Source: Hydrogenophaga sp.
Lineage (GTDB): Bacteria; Pseudomonadota; Gammaproteobacteria; Burkholderiales; Burkholderiaceae_C
Length of the DNA stretch: 64,000 nucleotides
NCBI RefSeq assembly: GCF_030373245.1
Contig: NZ_JAUCZF010000001.1
Coordinates: 992,001-1,056,000, forward strand
Direction: 5' to 3'
The position numbers and the translations under genes were made by a program. Every line of letters starts with the position of its first letter. The first letter of the stretch is position 1. Below are positions 41,062 to 50,115 of the stretch, piece after piece. Below the pieces are notes generated by a model. It saw nothing but the letters and a program-made list of their open reading frames with translations, did no database searches and was not told the DNA's origin.

Positions 41062-44000
41062 TCAGGCCGCGCGAACGTCCGCTATTTCGCCAGCCGCCCA
41101 GCGCGCTTGCAAGTCCGCCCAGCGACTGCGCGCCGCCGCCAGATTGCGCTCTTTCACATGGCCAAAACCCTTGATCTGCTCGGGCACACGGGCGATATCG
41201 ACCGCCAGCGTGAGGTTGCCCGCGTCCAGATCGGGCAGCAGCCCTTCGATTGCGCTGCGGTACTCGCCGATCAGCGCGCGCTCGGTGCGCCGCTCTTCGG
41301 TGCGACCGAACACGTCCAGCGCGGTGCCACGAAGACCTTTGAACCTGGCCAGCCAGCGAAAAGCCGTGAACATGAACGGACCATATTTCTGTTTGATCAG
41401 CTCGCCCTTTTCATTCTTCTTGGCCAACAAGGGAGGCGCCAGGTGCACGCGCAGCTTGAAATCTCCTTCGAACTGCGCGGCAATGCGGTCGTGGAACGAG
41501 CGGTCGCTGTGCAGCCGGGCCACTTCGTATTCGTCCTTGTAGGCCATGAGCTTGAACAGGCTGCGCGCCACCGCCATCGTGAGATCTGATTTGCCCAGCG
41601 GCGCTTCTGCCTTGCGCACCCGCTCGACAAACGCCTGGTACTCCGCCGCGTAGGCTTTGTTCTGGTAGGTGGTGAGGAACTCCACCCGCCGAGCCATCAC
41701 GGTGGCCACGCTCTCGCGCGGCTTGAACTGGATCACTTGCGCGCCGCCGTCGGCCAGCAGCGTGGCGAACACCTGCGGGGCGTGCGCGGCGCGGCGGCCC
41801 CATTCGAACGCCGCCTTGTTGTTGTCCACCTGCACGTTGTTGAGCTCGATTGCGCGCATCAGCGCGGTGTGGCCCAGCGGCACCCAGCCGCGCTGCCAGG
41901 CGTAGCCCAGCATCATGGGGTTGGTGTAGATGCTGTCGCCCATGAGCCGATTGGCCGCCGCCTCTGCATCGAACACGCCCACGGCCTCGCTGCCCAGCTG
42001 CCCGGTGAGCGCGTCGACGCAAGCCTGCGACGGGTTTTGCCAGTCGGCGTTGGTCACGAAGGCCGCCGTCGGCGTGGCGCTGCTGTTGAGAGCCACATGG
42101 CTGCGACCGGTGCGAAGCCGCGCCCAGGTTTCCTTGTGGGCGGCCACCAGGGGGTCACAGCCGATAACCAGATCGGCCGCCGCCGCCGCCACGCGCGTGG
42201 TGCGAATCTGCTCCTGGTGCGCCGCAATCAGCACATGGCTCCAGGTGGCGCCGCCTTTTTGCGCCAGACCCGCCGCATCCTGCGTGACGATGCCCTTGCC
42301 TTCGATGTGTGCGGCCATGCCCAGCAGCTGGCCAATGGTGATGACGCCGGTGCCGCCCACGCCGGCCACAATCACGCCCCAGGCTTCGGCGTCGAGCGTC
42401 GGCAATACAGGTTCGGGCAAGGCGCCGCCGGTCCATTCGGCGCGGGTCTGGCCCTTTTTCTTTTTGCGCAGCTGACCACCGTCGACGGTGACAAAGCTGG
42501 GGCAAAAGCCCTTGACGCAGGAAAAGTCCTTGTTGCAGGTGCTCTGGTTGATGGTGCGCTTGCGACCGAATTCGGTTTCCAGCGGCTCGACCGAAAGGCA
42601 GTTGCTCTGCACGCCGCAGTCGCCACAGCCCTCGCACACCAGCTCGTTGATCACCACGCGCTCGGTGGGCTCCACCAGCGTGCCGCGCTTGCGGCGGCGG
42701 CGCTTTTCGGTGGCGCAGGTCTGGTCGTAAATGATGACGGTGGTACCTGCGATCTCGCGGAACTCCCGCTGCACCGCGTCCAGCGTGTCGCGGTGCTGGA
42801 TGGCGATACCGGCCGGCAAACCACTCACGCCAGCGTACTTCTCTGGCTCGTCGGTCACTATTGAGATCTTGGCCACCCCCTCGGCACGCATGCTCTGTGC
42901 AATCTGCACCACGCTGTGGCCTTCGGGCCGCTCACCCACCTGCTGGCCACCTGTCATGGCGACCGCATCGTTGTAAAGAATCTTGTAGGTGATGTTGACC
43001 CCGGCGGCGATGCTCTGGCGGATCGCCAGGATGCCGCTGTGGAAGTAGGTGCCGTCGCCGAGGTTGGCGAACATGTGCCGGTCGTGGCTGAACGGCTGCT
43101 GCCCCACCCAGGGCACGCCTTCGCCGCCCATCTGGGTGAAGCCCTCGGTGGCACGGTCCATCCAGATCGTCATGAAATGGCACCCGATACCGGCCATGGC
43201 GCGCGAGCCCTCGGGCACCTTGGTGCTGGTGTTGTGCGGGCATCCCGAGCAAAACCAGGGCTGGCGCTCGGCACCGGGAACACCCTGGGTGAGCAGCGTC
43301 TGCATGGCCTGCTCCTGCGCCGTCAGGATCGCCAGTTGCGCGTCGATCCGCGCCTGCACGTCTTCGGGCACCCCCAGCTTGCGCAGGCGCTTGGCGATGG
43401 CGCGGGCGATGATGGCCGGGCTCAGATCGGCGTTGGCGCGCAGCAGCGTGTGAGCGCTGGGGTTGGGCATGCTCCATTCGCCGCCACTGAAGTCACCTTC
43501 CACTTCGTCAAACTTGCCCAGCACGTTGGGACGCACATCGCCGCGCCAGTTGTACAGCTCTTCCTTGACTTGGTATTCGATGACCTGGCGCTTTTCTTCC
43601 ACCACCAGAATCTCGCGCAGGCCGGTGGCAAATTCGCGCGTGGTCTGTGCTTCCAGCGGCCACACCACATTGACCTTGTGCAACCGCAGGCCGATGCGCT
43701 GGCAGGTGGTGTCGTCCAGACCCAGATCGAGCAGGGCCTGGCGCGTGTCGTTGTAGGCCTTGCCGCTGGCGATCACGCCAAAGCGGTCGTTGGGCCCGGC
43801 AATCACGTTGTGGTTGAGCCTGTTGGCGCGGATGTAAGCCAGCGCGGCGTACCACTTGAAGTCAAACAGGCGCGCTTCCTGGTCAAGCGCGTGGTCGGGC
43901 CAGCGAATGTGCACGCCTCCAGGCGGCATGTCGAACTCGGGAATGACAATATTCACGCGCTCAGGATCGATCACTGCAGTGGCGCTCGATTCCACGATTT

Positions 44001-44646
44001 CCTGGATGGTCTTCATGCCGGCCCAGACACCGCTGAAGCGGCTCATGGCAATGGCGTGAATGCCGAGGTCGAGGATGTCCTGCACCGTGGACGGGAAAAA
44101 CACCGGCAGGCCGCAGGCCTTGAAGATGTGGTCACTCTGATGGGCTGCGGTGGAACTCTTGGCCACGTGGTCGTCGCCCGCCACAGCGATCACGCCGCCC
44201 CAGGGCGTGGTGCCGGCCATGTTGGCGTGTTTGAAAACATCCGAGCAGCGATCCACGCCAGGACCCTTGCCGTACCAGATGCCGAACACGCCGTCGAACT
44301 TGTTGCTGCCCTGGGGGGCAAACCCCAGCTGCTGCGTGCCCCAGAGCGCGGTGGCCGCCAGCTCTTCGTTCACACCCGGCTGGAACACGATGTTCTGCTG
44401 CTTGAGGTATGGGGCGGCTTTTTGCAGTGCCTGGTCGTAGCCACCCAGCGGCGAGCCGCGGTAACCGCTGATGAAACCCGCCGTGTTCTTGCCCTGCAGG
44501 GCATCGCGCTGACGCTGCAGCATGGGCAGCTTGACCAGCGCCTGCACCCCGCTCATGAAGGCGCGCCCGACATCGAGCGAGTACTTGTCATCCAGCGTCA
44601 CCGTTTCGAGGGCTTTGCGGATGTGTTCGGGCAGCGGCGCGTTCAT
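41062..44646 (-). CDS. Indolepyruvate ferredoxin oxidoreductase family protein (fused alpha-gamma form)
   Basis: A 1194-residue fused 2-oxoacid oxidoreductase that decarboxylates aryl or branched pyruvates to acyl-CoA, passing electrons to ferredoxin-like acceptors. Seen: FQPGVNEELAATALWGTQQL (TPP region), GDGTYFHSGILAIRQS (TPP binding), cysteine clusters VCEGCGDCGVQSNCLS and FSCVKGFCPSF for Fe-S centres, and the gamma domain GVGGTGVITIGQLLGMAAH with AGLAQKGGATWSHV. The ATG at 44646 has AGGAGA upstream. It is divergent from an Lrp/AsnC regulator, which likely senses an amino acid and controls it. Confidence 0.94.
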   Translation of the reverse strand: MNAPLPEHIRKALETVTLDDKYSLDVGRAFMSGVQALVKLPMLQRQRDALQGKNTAGFISGYRGSPLGGYDQALQKAAPYLKQQNIVFQPGVNEELAATALWGTQQLGFAPQGSNKFDGVFGIWYGKGPGVDRCSDVFKHANMAGTTPWGGVIAVAGDDHVAKSSTAAHQSDHIFKACGLPVFFPSTVQDILDLGIHAIAMSRFSGVWAGMKTIQEIVESSATAVIDPERVNIVIPEFDMPPGGVHIRWPDHALDQEARLFDFKWYAALAYIRANRLNHNVIAGPNDRFGVIASGKAYNDTRQALLDLGLDDTTCQRIGLRLHKVNVVWPLEAQTTREFATGLREILVVEEKRQVIEYQVKEELYNWRGDVRPNVLGKFDEVEGDFSGGEWSMPNPSAHTLLRANADLSPAIIARAIAKRLRKLGVPEDVQARIDAQLAILTAQEQAMQTLLTQGVPGAERQPWFCSGCPHNTSTKVPEGSRAMAGIGCHFMTIWMDRATEGFTQMGGEGVPWVGQQPFSHDRHMFANLGDGTYFHSGILAIRQSIAAGVNITYKILYNDAVAMTGGQQVGERPEGHSVVQIAQSMRAEGVAKISIVTDEPEKYAGVSGLPAGIAIQHRDTLDAVQREFREIAGTTVIIYDQTCATEKRRRRKRGTLVEPTERVVINELVCEGCGDCGVQSNCLSVEPLETEFGRKRTINQSTCNKDFSCVKGFCPSFVTVDGGQLRKKKKGQTRAEWTGGALPEPVLPTLDAEAWGVIVAGVGGTGVITIGQLLGMAAHIEGKGIVTQDAAGLAQKGGATWSHVLIAAHQEQIRTTRVAAAAADLVIGCDPLVAAHKETWARLRTGRSHVALNSSATPTAAFVTNADWQNPSQACVDALTGQLGSEAVGVFDAEAAANRLMGDSIYTNPMMLGYAWQRGWVPLGHTALMRAIELNNVQVDNNKAAFEWGRRAAHAPQVFATLLADGGAQVIQFKPRESVATVMARRVEFLTTYQNKAYAAEYQAFVERVRKAEAPLGKSDLTMAVARSLFKLMAYKDEYEVARLHSDRSFHDRIAAQFEGDFKLRVHLAPPLLAKKNEKGELIKQKYGPFMFTAFRWLARFKGLRGTALDVFGRTEERRTERALIGEYRSAIEGLLPDLDAGNLTLAVDIARVPEQIKGFGHVKERNLAAARSRWADLQARWAAGEIADVRAA

Positions 44647-44811
44647 GCAGGTCTCCTGACGAGTGGGACCGCCTTGTGGGCGGTGGCTGGATGCCAAAAC
44701 CGGCCAGGTCGGCTGGTTTCAGTGTGCCGCACAGTGTATGACCCGCCGCTTGACAGGTGTTTGCTTTTCGTGCGCCTTACAGGCCTCCAAAAGCACGATT
44801 CTTTCTAGAAT

Positions 44812-45330
44812 ATGGGCACTATGGAAACGTTAGACAAGTTTGACTTGGCCATCCTGAACGAATTGCAGCAGGACGGCCGCCTCACCAATGCCGAGCTGGC
44901 GAGCCGGGTCGGTCTCTCGGCCGCACCGTGCTGGCGCCGGGTGCGCGCGCTGGAGGCCGCCGGCTTCATCCGCGGCTACCGGGCCGAGCTGGACCGGGAA
45001 AAAATCGGTCTGGGTGTGCTGGCCTTTGTGCGGCTGGATGCCGAGCGAAACAGCGGCGACATCACCCGCTCGCTGGAGGCCGCCATCCGCGACATCCCCG
45101 AAGTCGTGGCCTGCCACTACATCAGCGGCTCGGGCACCTTTGAGCTGCAGGTGGTTTGCCCCGACCTCAACCACTTCAGCCGCTTCGCGCGCGAGGTGTT
45201 GCTCAACCTGCCCAACGTGAAGGACTTGCACACCAGTTTTTCGCTGGGCGAGGTCAAGGCGGCCAGCGCCTTGCCACTGACGCATCTGAATACCAAAGGG
45301 GTAGCCACGGCAAACAGGGGTCGAACTTGA
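44812..45330 (+). CDS. Lrp/AsnC family transcriptional regulator
   Basis: Regulator of 172 residues with an N-terminal helix-turn-helix (LDKFDLAILNELQQDGRLT, VGLSAAPCWRRVRALEAAGFI) and a C-terminal RAM/Lrp ligand-binding domain (VVACHYISGSGTFELQVVCP). ATG at 44812 is used, but the ATG at 44821 is equally possible. It sits next to the divergent indolepyruvate oxidoreductase gene with 165 bases between them and most likely regulates amino acid breakdown, with itself as a second target. Confidence 0.93.
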   Translation: MGTMETLDKFDLAILNELQQDGRLTNAELASRVGLSAAPCWRRVRALEAAGFIRGYRAELDREKIGLGVLAFVRLDAERNSGDITRSLEAAIRDIPEVVACHYISGSGTFELQVVCPDLNHFSRFAREVLLNLPNVKDLHTSFSLGEVKAASALPLTHLNTKGVATANRGRT

Positions 45331-45424
45331 GGGTGCCTGGCCACCGCTCGTCCCCAAAATTCGACCGTCGACGCAGTTAAGTCGCGTAAGTGTTTGAATT
45401 CGTGACGTTTTTCCGGCGTTTGGC

Positions 45425-45453
45425 TTGTGATCAAAGAGTGGGTTCCGTACCAT
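45425..45453 (+). promoter_or_regulatory. Candidate sigma70-like promoter upstream of the secreted-fibre gene cluster
   Basis: TTGTGA (45425-45430) and TACCAT (45448-45453) with a 17-base spacer, 78 bases before the first subunit gene at 45531. Each hexamer matches four of six consensus positions. This is the best-scoring pair I can see by eye in the 200-base spacer. Confidence 0.35.
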
Positions 45454-45530
45454 TCGGCCATCGCAGCCCCCGGCGCCCGCTGTTCAAAAAGTGTTACAGC
45501 GCCGCTCACCCTCTCCCGGAAGGAAACCCC

Positions 45531-46112
45531 ATGAAAAAGCACCTGTTCGTCAAGTCCGCCCTGGCCCTCGCCCTGGCCGCCCCGCTGCTGGCCTCGGCAG
45601 AGTCTCAACTCACTGTCGGCGCCGGCTCGGCCGCCGCCAACCTCGATTTCCGCGTGATCATCCCGCGCGTGCTGTTCCTGGCCGTGGGCACCGGCGCCGC
45701 CGGGCTGGCCGACAACGCCACTGTCGACACCGTGACCTTTGACTACACCACCAACCCAGCCGCCGTCGGTACCACCGCCGCGGCAGGCGCCATCACGGGC
45801 AACGTGGTGCCAGTGCGTGTGCTGGGCAACAACGGCGTGATCGCCCTGGCCAGCACCAACACCGGCGACCTGGCGAACGGCGCTGGTGACACCATCCCCT
45901 GGAGCGAAATCACCGCGGTCTCTTCAGATGCTGCCAACTTCGACAGCCCGGCTCCGTCTGGCGCCTCGGTCAACCTGGGCCTGAGCTCGGGCACCCGGAT
46001 CACCAGCCGCACCGCCAACTGGACCTTCAGCTACGCCAACACCGCAGTGGTGGCACCCGGCACCTACGGCACGACCAACGGCCGCGTGACCTACACCGCG
46101 ACCATGCCCTGA
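45531..46112 (+). CDS. Putative secreted fibre subunit (pilin-like) 1
   Basis: Secreted protein of 193 residues with a signal peptide MKKHLFVKSALALALAAPLLASAES. The mature part begins with LTVGAGSAAANLDFRVIIPRV and is rich in Thr, Ala, Gly, Val and Asn, predicted almost entirely beta. The C-terminus reads NWTFSYANTAVVAPGTYG then NGRVTYTATMP, close to the end of the next gene and to the final strand of chaperone-assembled pilins. It has an AAGGA ribosome site. No known family is recognised. First gene of the cluster and followed by a strong hairpin, it is probably the major subunit. Confidence 0.75.
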   Translation: MKKHLFVKSALALALAAPLLASAESQLTVGAGSAAANLDFRVIIPRVLFLAVGTGAAGLADNATVDTVTFDYTTNPAAVGTTAAAGAITGNVVPVRVLGNNGVIALASTNTGDLANGAGDTIPWSEITAVSSDAANFDSPAPSGASVNLGLSSGTRITSRTANWTFSYANTAVVAPGTYGTTNGRVTYTATMP

Positions 46113-46125
46113 GCACGTGACACCC

Positions 46126-46157
46126 GGTGGTGGCGCGGCGCCAGCCGCGCCACTACC
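46126..46157 (+). promoter_or_regulatory. Strong intercistronic stem-loop after the first subunit gene
   Basis: Arms GGTGGTGGCGCGGC (46126-46139) and GCCGCGCCACTACC (46144-46157) pair over 14 positions with one G-T wobble and a 4-base loop. There is no T run after it, so it is more likely an mRNA stability or partial-termination element than a full terminator. Such hairpins follow major-pilin genes in several fimbrial operons and set subunit ratios. Confidence 0.55.
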
Positions 46158-46242
46158 CCAGCCGAAGCAGGGCCTGCGCGCAGGAGTCCTCCTTCGTGCT
46201 TTGGTGGCCCCTCCGGTCCGTCGGTACCGTGCCTGAAGGACA

Positions 46243-46884
46243 ATGATTCCCGTGCCTGCTCTCGCTACCTCTCCGCTGCCTCGCCCCCTTTGCACCACGC
46301 TGCTCGCGCTCGTGGCTTTGCTGGGTGCCGACGCGGCGAACGCGTGGTCACTCAGCATCGGCGCCGCCTCGCGCCGCGTGTTCCTGCACGTGGGCAATGG
46401 CACGGCGAATGCCAACAACGGCACCATCAACCGCGTCGAGGTCAACCTGACGGGCGCCCAGCTCATCAGCGGCGCACCACAGGCCATGAGCACCAACAGC
46501 ACACAGTCGCAGAGCCTGTTTGACGGCTTCACCACCTGCGCCAACCCGGCCTCGCAAATCCTGATCGGTGCGTCTTACCGCCGCAGCAACGCGGGCAATG
46601 GGCCGGCCAGTGCCACCTTGAGCGTGACTTCCCCGGCCAGCCTGACCACCACCGGCGGTGACAGCATTCCTTTCAGTCAGATCAGCTGGACGGTGTCCGC
46701 GCCGGGCAGCAACGCCCCCAACGTCATCCCCGCAGGCACCTTCAACGGCGGCCAACAGACACTGGCCAGCGTGCCCGCCAACACCTACATCGAAAACTGC
46801 CACCGCTTCACCTACGCCAACAGCACCGTGCCAGCGGCCGGCACTTACAACGGCCGGGTGACCTACACCATGACCAGCCCATGA
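46243..46884 (+). CDS. Putative secreted fibre subunit (pilin-like) 2
   Basis: Secreted protein of 213 residues; signal region PLCTTLLALVALLGADAANA with cleavage near residue 34. The mature part is beta-rich and Asn/Thr/Ser/Gly-rich, with two cysteines (TTCANP, ENCHRF) that could form a disulfide. The C-terminus FTYANSTVPAAGTYNGRV, then TYTMTSP, is nearly the same as that of subunit 1 (FSYANTAVVAPGTYG..NGRVTYTATMP), which indicates a related family and a shared assembly signal. Its stop overlaps the next start (ATGA). Confidence 0.72.
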   Translation: MIPVPALATSPLPRPLCTTLLALVALLGADAANAWSLSIGAASRRVFLHVGNGTANANNGTINRVEVNLTGAQLISGAPQAMSTNSTQSQSLFDGFTTCANPASQILIGASYRRSNAGNGPASATLSVTSPASLTTTGGDSIPFSQISWTVSAPGSNAPNVIPAGTFNGGQQTLASVPANTYIENCHRFTYANSTVPAAGTYNGRVTYTMTSP

Positions 46885-47336
46885 AGCGCGCCATCGCCTG
46901 TGCGCTGACAGGCGCGTTGTTGTGGGCTGGCCACGCCACCGCCAGCCCGTTTCGCCTCGACGATTCCCAAAGCCACACCGTACCGCCCACGGTGCAAATG
47001 GAGTGGCGCGCGATCGCACCGGGTCAGCCCGATACCGGCATGGAAGCCTGGGTGCGGGTGAACGTGCGCATCGCCACCCGCGAATGGGTGGGCCGCAGTG
47101 GGCGCATCTACATGGTGCTGCCGCGCGATCAATCCTCGACCATCGAGGTCAGCTGGACAACCCAGGGCCGACTGCTGCCAGGTCGCCTCGTGTCCGGTGA
47201 GCGAGCCCTGGTGCATGCAGGCCTCATCGCCAGCGACACCCTGGAAGACCAGTTGCTGGTGCGACTTCGTTCGGCCGCCGACTGGAACGGCCCGAGCAGG
47301 CGGCTGAACGTGCACTTCGAACTCGACACCGACTGA
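46881..47336 (+). CDS. Putative periplasmic accessory protein of the fibre cluster
   Basis: Protein of 151 residues with signal peptide MKRAIACALTGALLWAGHAT. The mature domain of about 130 residues has alternating hydrophobic strands (AWVRVNVRIATREW, RIYMVLP, LLVRLRSAADW, LNVHFELDTD) like an Ig-type fold, perhaps a minor subunit or adaptor. It overlaps the stop of subunit 2 and ends 2 bases before the chaperone-like gene, so translation is coupled. I do not recognise its family. Confidence 0.65.
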   Translation: MKRAIACALTGALLWAGHATASPFRLDDSQSHTVPPTVQMEWRAIAPGQPDTGMEAWVRVNVRIATREWVGRSGRIYMVLPRDQSSTIEVSWTTQGRLLPGRLVSGERALVHAGLIASDTLEDQLLVRLRSAADWNGPSRRLNVHFELDTD

Positions 47337-47338
47337 CC

Positions 47339-48136
47339 ATGCGCCGACTGCTCACCTCCTCCCTGCTCGGCCTGGCCACGATGCTGTCTGCGCTGCCGGC
47401 CGCCGCGCAAGGCTTTGCCGCCTACATTTCGCCGCCGCGCTTCGAACTTCAACCGGTGCCGGGGGAAACCTTGCGCCAGGTGGTGGAGATCCAGCACGTG
47501 GGGCGTGAGCAAGGCAACTACCGCGTCTACACCAACGACTGGGTGTTCAACGCCGACAACTCCGTCACTTTCAGCGACGCCCTGGCCCCCGACAGCTGCC
47601 GACCCTGGGTGGCGATCGAAAGGCGCGAGCTGACCATCGAACCCGGCGCGCGCTACCGCTACCGCTTCGAGATCACGCCGCCCGCCGGCACGGCACCCCG
47701 CGAATGCCGCTTTGCGCTCATGGTTGAAGGCCTGGAGACAGCCAAGGTCGAGGGCCAGCTCAACTTCCCCGTGGGCGGGCGCATCGGCGTCATCGTCTAC
47801 GCCGCCATCGGTGGCGCCGCGCCACAACTGGAAATCGTCACCACCCGCATGGCCGCGGTCAACGGCCAGCCCACGGCCCTGATCGACGTGCGCAACACCG
47901 GCAACGCCCATGGCCGGGTCGAAGGCTTCGTGAATGGCACCGATGCCAGCGGCCAGCGCTTTGAACTGGCACCCGCTGACCTGCCCATCCTGCCCGGCGA
48001 AACGCGTGCGCTCAGTCTGGCTCCGGTGGTGCAAGATGGGCGCCCCGTGCCCACGATCCGCTTCCCGCTGCAGGTCGAGGGTGCGCTGGAGTGGGGCACC
48101 AACCGCTTGCCGCTGAACACGCGCTTCGCGCCATGA
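47339..48136 (+). CDS. PapD-like periplasmic fimbrial chaperone
   Basis: Protein of 265 residues with signal peptide ending LSALPAAAQG. It has two Ig-like halves: domain 1 with ISPPRFELQPVPGETLRQVV, YRVYTNDWVFN, and WVAIERRELTIEPGARYRYRF, close to the G1-F1 region of pilus chaperones; domain 2 with PQLEIVTTRMAAVNGQPTAL and a glycine-rich FVNGTD. The conserved strand-donating alternating hydrophobics occur in FALMVEGLE. It probably folds the subunits by donor-strand complementation. It starts 2 bases after the previous gene and overlaps the barrel gene (ATGA). Confidence 0.8.
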   Translation: MRRLLTSSLLGLATMLSALPAAAQGFAAYISPPRFELQPVPGETLRQVVEIQHVGREQGNYRVYTNDWVFNADNSVTFSDALAPDSCRPWVAIERRELTIEPGARYRYRFEITPPAGTAPRECRFALMVEGLETAKVEGQLNFPVGGRIGVIVYAAIGGAAPQLEIVTTRMAAVNGQPTALIDVRNTGNAHGRVEGFVNGTDASGQRFELAPADLPILPGETRALSLAPVVQDGRPVPTIRFPLQVEGALEWGTNRLPLNTRFAP

Positions 48137-50115
48137 AGGTCCAGCGAGGCCGCTGGCGCCTGGCGCTTGGCCTGTGCGCCGCGCTGGCGCCGAGCGCCGT
48201 GGCGCTGGCCCAGACCGCCGCCCCGGCGCCAGCCACACCCTACGTCGACCGCGAAATCGAGGGCCTGGCGCCCGAGACCCGCCCCATTGAGACCGCTCCC
48301 TACGACACCGAGGGCTTGCCGCGCTTTTTTCGGGTGGAGACGCGGCTCGGTACCCAGCCGTTTGACAACGAGGCCAGCGCCCGACTGGGCTTTGCTGCGT
48401 TTGCCCTGGTGGAAACACCCAACCACGGCACGCTGTCGCTGGACGGCAGCGTCAGCCCGAAGGAAGAGCGCGGCAGCCTCACACTGCGCCAGCGAGGCCT
48501 GCCCTGGGATGGTGGCTGGCTGGCCAACCACGAGCTGGGCGTGATCAACACGCCAACGCCGGACATTGCCCGCCTGCCCTCGCGCGTGTTCGTGCCGTCT
48601 TCACTGATTCAAGGCGTGGGCGCCGAGTGGAACAACGCCGGGCGCGGCCTGCAACTGCAAGCCGCCACCGGTAAACCCGGGCGCCTGGAGGGCCTGCCCA
48701 CCAGCGCCTTCAGAAGCCTGAACGGGCGACGCAGCACCTTGGGCGGCCAGTGGCGGCTGGGCGCCAGCGGCGACACCGAAACAAATAGCACCGAGCGCCT
48801 GGGCTGGACCGCCGCCCTGCGCGCAGAGAGTGCGCGCGACGTCTCGCTGTTCGACAATCCGCTCACCTCGGCGGACCTCGAAGACGCCGACGCGGCCCAG
48901 CTCATGCTGCGCTACGAAGCCCCCGGCCTGCGCGTCCAGGGCCAGACCGTGCACAACGAATCATCCAGGGTCAGCGGCGGGCGCAACGGCTACTGGGTCG
49001 ATGGCGAATGGGACGAAGGCCCGCGCCGACACGGCCTGGGTCTGTTCCGGCTAGAGCCCGAGCTGGCCTGGGCTGGCCAGCCGCTGCCCAGCGACCTGAG
49101 CGGTGCCTACGCGCGCACCGCCTGGCGCACCCGCCAGTGGTCGGCCGAGGCCTCGCTCGACTGGTTGCGCTCGATCTCCGGGCGCGCAGCCAACGGCAGC
49201 TATGCCACCGCCAGCGCACGTTGGCGCCTGGCACGCAACAGCAGCCTGGGCACCGGCTTTTCGCTGCGCAGATTCGACGGCGAAGCCTGGGACGCCTACG
49301 GCGACTGGCGCTTTGCCAGCGGATGGGGCCCCAGCGGCTTGCGGCTGGAATTCGGGGGCGGCCAGAGTGTGGCCAGCCGGCAGGAGCTCATTTACGACCA
49401 GGACTGGACCGTGCCTCAGGGGTTTTCGCTCAACACCAGCCTCGGCGTGGGCCGACTCGGCCGCGACCCGGTGAGCGGCGAAGCACCCCAAAACCTGTGG
49501 AGCGCAGCCCTCAGCCTGAGCGCGCCCGTGGGCGACAGCACCCTGCTGCGCGGCAGCCTCAACACCGAGCAGGGCAGCGCTAACAGCCGCCGCTGGGGCC
49601 TGAACCTCGGGGCCAACTGGCGCATCAACACGCGCTGGAGCCTGGAGGCCAACCTCAACCGCTCCAAAGGCAAAAGCCTGGTGGCCACCTCGCTCGACCC
49701 GCTGGCCACACCGCTGCCCACGGTCAACAGCACCAGCGACCGCTCGTTTTACGTTGTGCTGCGCTATGAGCTCCAGGCAGGCAGCCGCAACGCGCCGCTG
49801 GGCGGCAACGCGCTGGACGGCGGTGGGCGCATCGAAGGCGTGGTGTATTTCGATACCAACAAAAGCGGCACCCAGGAGGCCAGCGAGACCGGCGTGCCCG
49901 GCATCACCGTGTTCCTGGACAACCGCTATGGCGTACGCACCGACGCCCAGGGTCGCTTCGAATTCCCCTTCGTGGCCAGCGGCCCGCGCACAGTGAGCGT
50001 GCGCAACGAGACCTTGCCGCTGCCTTGGAGCGTGGTGGACGAAGGCCAGGCCCGGGTCGACGTCCGGCTGCGCGAGACAACGCGCCTGAGCCTGCCGGTG
50101 CAACGGACGGATTGA
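48133..50115 (+). CDS. Outer-membrane beta-barrel protein with C-terminal SdrD/CarbopepD-like domain (putative usher-like secretion partner)
   Basis: Protein of 660 residues with a signal peptide (LALGLCAALAPSAVALAQ, cleavage near 27). Residues about 60-550 alternate hydrophobic and polar strands, as in a large outer-membrane barrel (WRLGASGDTETNSTERLGW, YATASARWRLARNSSLG, RSFYVVLRYELQAG). From about 564 there is a beta-sandwich domain GGRIEGVVYFDTNKSGTQEA, GVPGITVFLDNRYGVRT, DAQGRFEFPFV, like carboxypeptidase-regulatory or SdrD B-type repeats. It lacks the plug and N-terminal motifs of FimD-type ushers and is shorter (usual about 800). It overlaps the chaperone gene. Confidence 0.72.
   Translation: MKVQRGRWRLALGLCAALAPSAVALAQTAAPAPATPYVDREIEGLAPETRPIETAPYDTEGLPRFFRVETRLGTQPFDNEASARLGFAAFALVETPNHGTLSLDGSVSPKEERGSLTLRQRGLPWDGGWLANHELGVINTPTPDIARLPSRVFVPSSLIQGVGAEWNNAGRGLQLQAATGKPGRLEGLPTSAFRSLNGRRSTLGGQWRLGASGDTETNSTERLGWTAALRAESARDVSLFDNPLTSADLEDADAAQLMLRYEAPGLRVQGQTVHNESSRVSGGRNGYWVDGEWDEGPRRHGLGLFRLEPELAWAGQPLPSDLSGAYARTAWRTRQWSAEASLDWLRSISGRAANGSYATASARWRLARNSSLGTGFSLRRFDGEAWDAYGDWRFASGWGPSGLRLEFGGGQSVASRQELIYDQDWTVPQGFSLNTSLGVGRLGRDPVSGEAPQNLWSAALSLSAPVGDSTLLRGSLNTEQGSANSRRWGLNLGANWRINTRWSLEANLNRSKGKSLVATSLDPLATPLPTVNSTSDRSFYVVLRYELQAGSRNAPLGGNALDGGGRIEGVVYFDTNKSGTQEASETGVPGITVFLDNRYGVRTDAQGRFEFPFVASGPRTVSVRNETLPLPWSVVDEGQARVDVRLRETTRLSLPVQRTD

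Noticed and set aside
42916..44808. A 630-codon plus-strand frame opposite the indolepyruvate oxidoreductase
   Set aside because: Antisense shadow; the oxidoreductase motifs on the minus strand are unambiguous.
44750..44811. TTGACA (44750-44755) and TAGAAT (44806-44811) as one promoter for the Lrp gene
   Set aside because: The two hexamers are 50 bases apart, and TAGAAT touches the start codon, so they cannot form a working pair.
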